In this document: positions 1 through 4,597 of the stretch, one piece after another
Position numbering within the stretch: the first letter of the stretch is position 1
Layout: every line of letters begins with the position of its first letter
From: Thermoplasmata archaeon
GTDB lineage: Archaea; Thermoplasmatota; Thermoplasmata; Lutacidiplasmatales; UBA184
Reading direction: 5' to 3'
DNA: 5,593 nt
Assembly: GCA_030038885.1 (NCBI GenBank)
Contig: JASHQY010000034.1
Location: forward strand, 1-5,593
Position numbers and translations under genes: made by a program
Notes under the pieces: generated by a model
Database searches by the model: none
Told to the model about the DNA's origin: nothing
The model's input: only the letters and a program-made list of their open reading frames with translations

Positions 1-1922
1 GCCAGCAGCGCTTCGCGCCGCTCAACTCCTGGCCCGACAATGTGGTCCTCGACAAGTCGCGTCGGCTCCTCTGGCCGGTCAAGCAGAAGTACGGCCGCCG
101 GATCTCCTGGGCCGACCTGATCATCCTCGCCGGCAACGTCGCGCTCGAGTCGATGGGCTTCAAGACGTTCGGCTTCGGCGGCGGACGACCGGACGTCTGG
201 GAGCCGGACGAATCGGTCTACTGGGGCAAGGAAGGCACCTGGCTCGGCGACCAGCGGTACACCGGGGACCGGAAGCTCGAGAACCCGCTCGCCGCGACGC
301 AGATGGGCCTCATCTACGTGAATCCGGAAGGGCCGAACCGCAACCCGGACCCGCTCGCCGCCGCGCGGGACATTCGGGAGACCTTCCGACGGATGGCGAT
401 GAACGACGCGGAGACCGTCGCGCTGATCGCGGGCGGGCACACGTTCGGCAAGACGCACGGTGCGGGCGACCCGGCGCTGGTCGGCCCGGCGCCGGAGGCC
501 GCGCCGATCCAGGAGATGGGCCTCGGGTGGAAGAGCCGCTTCGGCACGGGCAAGGGCAAGGACGCGATCGGCGGGGGCCCCGAGGTCACCTGGAGCGCGA
601 CGCCGACGAAGTGGAGCAACGGCTTCTTCGAGAACCTGTTCGGTTACGAGTGGGAGCTCACGAAGAGCCCCGCCGGCGCCTACCAGTTCAAGGCCAAGGG
701 GGACCCGGCGACGATCCCGGACGCCTTCGACCCGTCCCAGCGCCACGTCCCCACGATGCTGGTGACCGACATCGCGCTGCGGGTCGATCCGATCTACGAG
801 AAGATCTCGCGGCGCTACTACGAGCATCCGGACGAGTTCGCGGACGCGTTCGCCCGGGCGTGGTTCAAGCTCACGCACCGCGACATGGGACCGCGTTCCC
901 GCTATCTCGGGCCCGAGGTGCCCACGGAGGAGCTGATCTGGCAGGACCCGGTCCCCGCGGTCGACCACCCCCTGATCGAGGCCAGCGACATCGAGGACCT
1001 GAAGGCCAGGATCCTGGCCACGGGCCTGTCGGTCGCTCAGCTCGTCTCGACCGCCTGGGCCTCGGCCGCCACGTTCCGCGGATCCGACAAGCGCGGTGGG
1101 GCGAACGGGGCGCGGATCCGCCTGGCGCCGCAGAAGGACTGGGAGGTCAACCAGCCCGCCCGCCTGGCGTCGGTGCTGTCCGCGCTCGAGGGCGTGCGGA
1201 CGGCGTTCAACTCCGGGCGGTCCGACGGAAAGAAGGTCTCCCTCGCCGACCTGATCGTCCTGGCGGGCGGCGCGGGCGTCGAGCAGGCGGCCCGGCGCGC
1301 AGGACAGGAGGTGACGGTGCCGTTCGCCCCCGGCCGGACCGACGCGTCCCAGGCGCAGACCGACGTCGAGTCCTTCGGCTATCTCGAACCGTTGGCGGAC
1401 GGCTTCCGCAACTACCTGAAGACCGCGTTCACGGTCCCGGCCGAGGAGCTCCTGCTCGACAAGGCCCAACTGTTGACCCTGACGCCGCCCGAGATGACGG
1501 TCCTGATCGGCGGCCTGCGGGTCCTCGGGGCGAACGTCGGGCAGTCCCCGCACGGCGTCCTGACGAAGCGGTCCGAGACGCTCACGAACGACTTCTTCGT
1601 GAACCTCCTCGACATGCGCACCGAATGGAAGCCCACCCCGGACGCGAACGTCTTCGAGGGGCACGACCGCACGACCGGCGAGCTGAAGTGGACCGGCTCC
1701 CGGGTCGACCTCGTCTTCGGCTCGAACTCCGAGCTCCGGGCACTGGCCGAGGTCTACGGCTCGTCCGACGCCCAGCCGCAGTTCGTGGCCGACTTCGTCG
1801 CGGCGTGGACGAAGGTGATGAACGCCGATCGCTTCGACCTGAGGAGGCCCCGGGCGCGCGCCGCCCGTCGTCCGAGGGCGGCCTCCGCCCGTCCCCCGAA
1901 GGCGCGCCCCTCGTCCGGCTGA
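1..1922 (+). CDS. katG: Catalase-peroxidase KatG, 5'-truncated by the window edge
   Basis: This is a bifunctional haem enzyme that removes H2O2 by catalase and peroxidase reactions. The reading frame is open from base 3 and begins QQRFAPLNSWPDN, which matches Mycobacterium tuberculosis (Mtb) KatG from about residue 126. The first ~125 residues, including the distal Arg-Trp-His, lie outside the window; 639 residues are visible. Visible hallmarks in Mtb numbering: Tyr229 (315-317) and Met255 (393-395) of the Met-Tyr-Trp adduct; proximal haem ligand His270 in GGHTFGKTHG (438-440); proximal Trp321 in EVTW; Asp381 in VTDIALRVDP; Arg418 in RSRYLGP. The degenerate C-terminal peroxidase-like domain follows, with DKRGGANG, PGRTDASQ and TGSRVDLVFGSNSELRA. 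Two oddities: the Mtb Ser315 position is Gly (573-575), and 25 Arg/Ala/Pro-rich residues follow the usual end at DRFDLR. The GTG at 42 is internal and is not the start. Family identity is near certain. Confidence 0.98.
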   Translation, partial: QQRFAPLNSWPDNVVLDKSRRLLWPVKQKYGRRISWADLIILAGNVALESMGFKTFGFGGGRPDVWEPDESVYWGKEGTWLGDQRYTGDRKLENPLAATQMGLIYVNPEGPNRNPDPLAAARDIRETFRRMAMNDAETVALIAGGHTFGKTHGAGDPALVGPAPEAAPIQEMGLGWKSRFGTGKGKDAIGGGPEVTWSATPTKWSNGFFENLFGYEWELTKSPAGAYQFKAKGDPATIPDAFDPSQRHVPTMLVTDIALRVDPIYEKISRRYYEHPDEFADAFARAWFKLTHRDMGPRSRYLGPEVPTEELIWQDPVPAVDHPLIEASDIEDLKARILATGLSVAQLVSTAWASAATFRGSDKRGGANGARIRLAPQKDWEVNQPARLASVLSALEGVRTAFNSGRSDGKKVSLADLIVLAGGAGVEQAARRAGQEVTVPFAPGRTDASQAQTDVESFGYLEPLADGFRNYLKTAFTVPAEELLLDKAQLLTLTPPEMTVLIGGLRVLGANVGQSPHGVLTKRSETLTNDFFVNLLDMRTEWKPTPDANVFEGHDRTTGELKWTGSRVDLVFGSNSELRALAEVYGSSDAQPQFVADFVAAWTKVMNADRFDLRRPRARAARRPRAASARPPKARPSSG

Positions 1923-1944
1923 GCCGCCGTGCCGGGGGCGGGGA

Positions 1945-1965
1945 CGGGGCGCGACCGACGCCCCG
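1945..1965 (+). terminator. GC hairpin downstream of katG, possible terminator
   Basis: A perfect 7-bp stem (CGGGGCG at 1945-1951, CGCCCCG at 1959-1965) encloses a 7-base loop, 22 bases after the katG stop codon. No T-run follows, so it is not a standard intrinsic terminator of either bacterial or archaeal type. Stems of this size also arise by chance in DNA this GC-rich. It may stabilise or end the katG transcript. Confidence 0.25.
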
Positions 1966-2158
1966 GAGACGGGCCCCGACGAGGGCTTCGGGGGCGACGC
2001 GCGGAACGCGAGGCGCGCTCTCCCCGGACGCGTCGGTCGGGCACCCCGGTCCGGCGGGGCGCGGGAACATGACGTGCGATTCGCAGAGGGAGGGACCGGA
2101 GCGCTCCCGACCCGAGGGGGCCGATCCGGCGCCCGGGAGCGCCCGCGGGGGTCTCTTC

Positions 2159-2401
2159 GTGACCGGCACCCGCCTCACCCGGAAGCAGGGCCAGCTCGTC
2201 GCGTACGTGTACTACTACACGAAGGTCCACCGCATCCCCCCCTCCGAGAACGAGATCGCCGAGTTCCTCGGGGTCTACGGCCCCTCCGCCCACCAGATGA
2301 TCCTCCGGCTCGAGGCGCGCGGGGCGCTCGCCCGGACGCCCGGTCAACCCCGAACGATCCGGATCCTGCTGCCCCGTGCCGACCTCCCGGACCTGGAGTA
2401 G
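2159..2401 (+). CDS. Stand-alone LexA-type winged-helix DNA-binding protein
   Basis: An 80-residue protein that is almost entirely a winged helix of the LexA N-terminal type. LTRKQGQLVAYVYYYTKVHRIPPSENEIAEFLGV (residues 6-39) matches the LexA pattern of helix 1, PPS turn and helix 2. Residues 41-56 (GPSAHQMILRLEARGA) form the recognition helix, and the wing ends in GQPRTIRIL. The LexA autoprotease domain with its cleavage site and Ser/Lys dyad is absent, so it cannot self-cleave as LexA does. I chose the GTG at 2159 because third-position G/C becomes almost complete from there and the domain starts at once; a GGGGGTC stretch lies just upstream. An in-frame ATG at 2069 would add 30 Gly/Pro/Arg-rich residues without domain features. 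It probably acts as a transcription regulator; its targets are unknown. The methyltransferase gene follows after 45 bases and may share its transcript. Confidence 0.8.
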   Translation: MTGTRLTRKQGQLVAYVYYYTKVHRIPPSENEIAEFLGVYGPSAHQMILRLEARGALARTPGQPRTIRILLPRADLPDLE

Positions 2402-2402
2402 C

Positions 2403-2425
2403 GACCTCTCAAGCCCGCCGAGGTC
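2403..2425. promoter_or_regulatory. Inverted repeat GACCTC-N11-GAGGTC, possible operator
   Basis: Perfect 6-bp half-sites at 2403-2408 and 2420-2425 lie in the 45-base gap between the winged-helix gene and the methyltransferase gene, just upstream of the latter's ribosome binding site. A dimeric regulator, such as the winged-helix protein encoded next door, could bind it. It could equally form a short RNA stem in the leader. Six-base inverted repeats are common by chance in GC-rich DNA, so this is weakly supported. Confidence 0.25.
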
Positions 2426-2434
2426 TGCCGTACC

Positions 2435-2439
2435 GGAGG
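2435..2439 (+). promoter_or_regulatory. Shine-Dalgarno GGAGG for the methyltransferase
   Basis: GGAGG lies seven bases before the ATG at 2447. It is the clearest ribosome binding site in the window, and it fixes the methyltransferase start. Confidence 0.7.
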
Positions 2440-2446
2440 CCCGTCG

Positions 2447-3142
2447 ATGCGACCCGAGACCGATCCCGACGCCACCTGGGTGTCGGCGCTCGCGGGGGTC
2501 TCGCCCGCGCGCGCGGGTCGGGCGCTCGAGGAAGCGCGCACGGAGACCCGGCTCTTCCGAGAGCTCGACCGGCAGCATCGGGCGGGCGGACGCCCGTTCT
2601 ACATCGAGATCGAGGCGCCGCTCGAGCTCTACGCCCTGGTCCGCCTGCTCCGGCCGCGGCACGCGGTGGAAGTCGGCGTGTCGTCGGGCGTCTCCTCCGC
2701 GTATCTCCTGACCGGCCTCGAACGGAACGGCCGGGGCACGCTCCACTCCGTGGACCTGCCCCAGGAGGACCGCCGCCCCCCGTCCGCGCGCGGGAACCCC
2801 TCGTGGAGCCTCCCCGCGGGGCGGTCGTCCGGGTGGGCCGTCCCGTTCGCGCTCCGCAAGCGATGGGACCTGCGCCTGGGCGACAAGCGGGAGGTGCTGC
2901 CCCTGTTGGCCGACGAGCTCGACACGATCGATCTGTTCCTGTACGACGTCCCGCATTCCGACCCGGGATCGTACCCCGAGTTCCGTGCGGTCGATCGGCG
3001 CTTCCATCCGGGCTCGGTCGCGATGGTCGACCACGGGGGCACCCAGGAGATCTGTCCGAGCCTCCGACGATGGGCGCGCGCCCGGCACGCCGCTCCCGTG
3101 CGGCGGTCGGGCCTGGGGCTCTCGGGGTTCCGCTGCCCGTAG
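2447..3142 (+). CDS. Class I SAM-dependent methyltransferase (Methyltransf_24-like)
   Basis: A 231-residue Rossmann-fold methyltransferase, probably cytosolic; no signal peptide or membrane segment is visible. Motif I, which binds S-adenosylmethionine, is VEVGVSSGVSSAYLL (residues 74-88, E-x-G-x-x-x-G). The next strand ends in an acidic residue, HSVDLP (Asp103), as expected for binding the SAM ribose. LRLGDKREVLPLL (142-154) is the usual post-II motif. IDLFLYDVPHS (161-171) carries Asp167 at the position of the DGDH-type motif of the Methyltransf_24 group. SVAMVDHGG (190-198) precedes the last strands. A loop at about 105-135 rich in Pro, Arg and Ser separates motif II from the core and may cover the active site. 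The ATG start has a GGAGG seven bases away. The substrate cannot be told from the sequence. It follows the winged-helix gene closely and precedes a long non-coding gap, so it probably ends that transcript. Confidence 0.85.
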   Translation: MRPETDPDATWVSALAGVSPARAGRALEEARTETRLFRELDRQHRAGGRPFYIEIEAPLELYALVRLLRPRHAVEVGVSSGVSSAYLLTGLERNGRGTLHSVDLPQEDRRPPSARGNPSWSLPAGRSSGWAVPFALRKRWDLRLGDKREVLPLLADELDTIDLFLYDVPHSDPGSYPEFRAVDRRFHPGSVAMVDHGGTQEICPSLRRWARARHAAPVRRSGLGLSGFRCP

Positions 3143-3160
3143 TGGGCCGCGGGCGGGCGA

Positions 3161-3178
3161 CGGAGGGCAACTCCTCCG
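3161..3178 (+). terminator. GC hairpin downstream of the methyltransferase gene
   Basis: CGGAGG (3161-3166) pairs with CCTCCG (3173-3178) around a six-base loop GCAACT, 18 bases after the stop codon at 3140-3142. Its position suits a transcript-end hairpin, but no T-run follows and the stem is short, so terminator function is unproven. Confidence 0.3.
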
Positions 3179-3207
3179 ACGGTCGCGACCGAGACCCTGC
3201 ACGTCGG

Positions 3208-3248
3208 CCCGGGCGGCCGCGATCCTCTCGCGCTGCGCGCTGCCCGGG
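3208..3248 (+). other. Two-tier stem-loop in the gap before DUF211
   Basis: An outer stem pairs CCCGGGC (3208-3214) with GCCCGGG (3242-3248) and can extend by one G-U and two G-C pairs. An inner stem pairs CGCGA (3218-3222) with TCGCG (3228-3232) around the loop TCCTC. This could be a structured RNA leader or transcript end. It matches no RNA family I recognise, and GC-rich chance pairing is a real alternative. Confidence 0.2.
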
Positions 3249-3466
3249 GCACTCCCCTCGACGTTCCGGCCGCCCGTCGGCGGAGGGCGGGGCAGGCCTC
3301 GCACGCGGGGAGAGGATGATCCGCTGCCCGGTGCCTCGGAGGTTCCCGACCGGCCGCGATCTCGGCGGTCGCGGGGTCCGACTCCCCCCGGGCGGGCGAC
3401 GAGGCCCGGCTCGGGGCGCGGGCGCGAGGGCCATAAGGCCCCGAGGCCACTGGGGGTCGCCTCCCT

Positions 3467-3472
3467 GGGGAG
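3467..3472 (+). promoter_or_regulatory. Possible Shine-Dalgarno GGGGAG for DUF211
   Basis: GGGGAG ends 11 bases before the ATG at 3484, a little further than ideal. Together with the match to the usual N-terminus of the family it supports the ATG at 3484. The same bases also form part of the inverted repeat CTCCC-TG-GGGAG (3461-3472). Confidence 0.4.
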
Positions 3473-3483
3473 CGGGTGCGGCC

Positions 3484-3768
3484 ATGAACGTGCGTCAACT
3501 GTTGCTGGACGTCGACAAGGCGATCGCGCGACCGTCGATCATCGAGCTGGGCGAGGCGATCAGCGCGGTCCCCGGCGTCGACGCGATCAACATCACGGTG
3601 ACGGAGATCGACATCGAGACCGTCGGGATGAACATCACGATCGAAGGCGCGAGCCTCGACTACGCGGCGATCAGCGGGGCGATCGAGCGCGCGGGATGCG
3701 TCGTGCACAGCATCGATCAGCTCGTCGCGGGGAACCAGCTCCTGCCCGCCATTAAGCGGAGCCGCTGA
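3484..3768 (+). CDS. DUF211 (COG1888) family protein
   Basis: A 94-residue protein of the mainly archaeal DUF211 family, which folds as a small ferredoxin-like alpha/beta domain; its biochemical role is not established. The family pattern is plain: RQLLLDVDKAIARPSIIELGEAISAVPGVDAINITVTEIDIETVGMNITIEG is typical of the first two thirds, and IERAGCVVHSIDQLVAGNQL (residues 67-86) is the signature C-terminal strand-helix. Conserved acidic residues (Asp10, Glu41, Asp43, Glu45, Glu54) and His75 could bind a metal, which is inference. Length is normal for the family. The ATG at 3484 is preferred over an in-frame ATG at 3316, because family members begin a few residues before the LLLDV strand and the upstream 56 codons are Arg/Gly/Pro-rich. 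The VIT-like membrane gene follows nine bases after the stop in the same frame, so the two are surely co-transcribed. Confidence 0.9.
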   Translation: MNVRQLLLDVDKAIARPSIIELGEAISAVPGVDAINITVTEIDIETVGMNITIEGASLDYAAISGAIERAGCVVHSIDQLVAGNQLLPAIKRSR

Positions 3769-3777
3769 GCCGCGGCC

Positions 3778-4305
3778 GTGCCGGCCCGCGAGTCCGCGTT
3801 CGAGATCGTCGCGGGACTGATCGACGGCATCCTCACCGCGCTCGTCCTTGCCGGCGGGACGATCGTCGACCCGACGGCCCCGCTGACGCTGAGCCTCGCG
3901 CTCCGGGTCTGTGCCGCGTCCGCGCTCTCGGGCCTGTTCGTCTTCTTCGTCGCGACGTACGCCGAGCTCCGGGGCGAGCTGGTCCGCTCGGAGCGGGAGC
4001 TGAACCTGAGCCGGCGAGGGCACTTCGCGACGACCCGGCTGGGACGCCAGGTGCTCGGCGACTCGGTCCGCGGGGCGGCGACCGCGAGCGCCGCGACGCT
4101 CGTGGGAGCGCTGTTCCCGCTCGGGGTCGGACTCCTGTTCCCCGCCGATCCGTGGACGGGCATCCTCGCGGCGATCCTCGCGCTCGCGGCCCTGGGAGTG
4201 GGCATGGCGCGCTACACGCACGGAAGCCCCGTCGTCTGGACCGCGGGACTGATCGTGATGGGCCTCCTCCTGGCGTTCGCCGGCATCGAGCTCCACCTGC
4301 TGTAG
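3778..4305 (+). CDS. VIT/CCC1-like integral membrane protein, probable metal transporter
   Basis: A 175-residue protein with about five membrane segments: residues 9-30, 38-61, 98-122, 127-144 and 151-173. The first helix, EIVAGLIDGILTALVLAGG, carries the GLIDG motif typical of helix 1 in the VIT1/CCC1 (vacuolar iron transporter) family, which moves Fe2+ or Mn2+ in exchange for protons. The charged stretch YAELRGELVRSERELNLSRRGHF (61-83) between helices 2 and 3 is where family members carry their cytoplasmic metal-binding helices; here it is short but has several Glu residues. The protein is small for the family. The GTG start at 3778 follows the DUF211 stop by nine bases with no strong ribosome binding site, suggesting translational coupling. 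Substrate is inferred; a non-transporting membrane partner of DUF211 is an alternative. Confidence 0.75.
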   Translation: MPARESAFEIVAGLIDGILTALVLAGGTIVDPTAPLTLSLALRVCAASALSGLFVFFVATYAELRGELVRSERELNLSRRGHFATTRLGRQVLGDSVRGAATASAATLVGALFPLGVGLLFPADPWTGILAAILALAALGVGMARYTHGSPVVWTAGLIVMGLLLAFAGIELHLL

Positions 4306-4308
4306 CGG

Positions 4309-4324
4309 CGGGAGGTCCCTCCCG
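4309..4324 (+). terminator. Hairpin directly after the VIT-like gene
   Basis: CGGGAG (4309-4314) pairs with CTCCCG (4319-4324) around the loop GTCC, starting four bases after the stop codon. The position suits the end of the DUF211-VIT transcript. No T-run follows, so the call rests on position and symmetry only. Confidence 0.35.
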
Positions 4325-4375
4325 ATCGTCGGGGACCGAGGAGGATCGCTTCGCGCACCGGTGGAGCGCCGGCCC

Positions 4376-4405
4376 GCGGGGTCCGGGCGCTTGCCCGGGC
4401 TCCGC
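4376..4405 (+). terminator. Strong 13-bp stem-loop with GCTT loop
   Basis: GCGGGGTCCGGGC (4376-4388) pairs with GCCCGGGCTCCGC (4393-4405) around the tetraloop GCTT, with 11 Watson-Crick pairs and two G-U pairs. The wobble pairs hold only in RNA read from the + strand, the direction of all neighbouring genes. It is the longest hairpin I found. It could end the DUF211-VIT transcript or be a leader structure for the downstream channel gene. There is no T-run after it. Confidence 0.4.
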
Positions 4406-4461
4406 CCCACCCCGGACGCACCCCGGTCGGCCGGACCCACCGTCGTCCGGGCACCCGCAAC

Positions 4462-4471
4462 GGGTTAAGCG
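4462..4471 (+). promoter_or_regulatory. Weak A/T-containing promoter candidate
   Basis: GGGTTAAGCG contains the only TTAA in the 4306-4597 gap and stands out in very GC-rich DNA. In an archaeon it could serve as a degenerate TATA element with a transcript start near 4490-4500, ahead of the channel gene. There is no match to a full TATA/BRE consensus. Confidence 0.2.
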
Positions 4472-4540
4472 AACGCCCGGTGCGGACCCCGTACGTCCGC
4501 CCGCGATCCCGTCGCCGCACCGATCCTCCCCCACCCGGCG

Positions 4541-4597
4541 CGACGGCACTCCCGGACCCTCGGGTTCGTCCTCTACCAGGCGCTCTACGCCCCGCTC
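4541..4597 (+). pseudogene. Likely upstream extension of the channel gene, without a start codon
   Basis: The frame of the channel gene stays open back to 4469 (TAA at 4466). From about 4541 it reads RRHSRTLGFVLYQALYAPLV with nearly all third positions G or C, hydrophobic and continuous with the annotated protein. No ATG, GTG or TTG occurs in this frame between the TAA and 4598. A GTG at 4480 in the +1-shifted frame gives an Arg-rich lead (RTPYVRPRSRRRTDPP), and dropping one C from the run at 4528-4532 would join it to the channel frame, giving about 367 residues. Either a frameshift (biological or sequencing) or a non-standard start is implied. Confidence 0.4.

Larger units (their letters stand above)
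3143..3483. other. 341-base non-coding gap rich in inverted repeats
   Basis: No convincing gene is seen on either strand. The gap holds a 6-bp hairpin just after the methyltransferase stop, a 12-bp palindrome CGGTCGCGACCG (3180-3191), a two-tier stem-loop (3208-3248), two copies of the 13-mer CGGGCGGGCGACG (3150-3162 and 3389-3401), and a small GGGCC-ATAA-GGCCC hairpin (3428-3441). The ATAA in that loop, about 50 bases before the DUF211 ATG, is the only A/T-rich spot close upstream and a weak candidate for a TATA element. An in-frame ATG at 3316 would extend DUF211 with low-complexity residues of poorer codon use. Confidence 0.6.

Noticed and set aside
527..2158. Extension of the winged-helix frame far upstream through katG
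   Set aside because: The part overlapping katG is low-complexity Arg/Gly/Pro sequence in the wrong frame. Only the part from 2159, or at most 2069, resembles a protein.
3180..3191. Perfect 12-bp palindrome CGGTCGCGACCG as a specific operator
   Set aside because: At this GC level a few 12-bp palindromes are expected by chance in a window this size, so it is mentioned only as part of the gap.
1754..3304. Long minus-strand open frame of about 516 codons across the winged-helix and methyltransferase genes
   Set aside because: Its product is low-complexity and rich in Arg, Gly and Pro, with no domain. It is the expected shadow in very GC-rich DNA opposite clear genes.
3150..3401. Two copies of CGGGCGGGCGACG (3150-3162 and 3389-3401) as a possible repeat element or attachment pair
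   Set aside because: The match is short and made almost wholly of G and C, with no mobile gene or tRNA nearby. Chance is a sufficient explanation.
3316..3483. In-frame ATG with a purine-rich GGGGAGAGG before it, which would extend DUF211 by 56 residues
   Set aside because: The added residues are Arg/Gly/Pro-rich with poorer third-position G/C, and the family begins near the ATG at 3484.
2629..4440. Minus-strand open frame of about 603 codons opposite DUF211 and the VIT-like gene
   Set aside because: The translation is Arg/Asp-rich repeats with no family resemblance, while the + strand carries recognisable proteins.
4553..4580. GGGTTCGTCC resembling a tRNA T-loop
   Set aside because: No acceptor or anticodon stems can be built around it, and the bases are coding-like in the channel frame.
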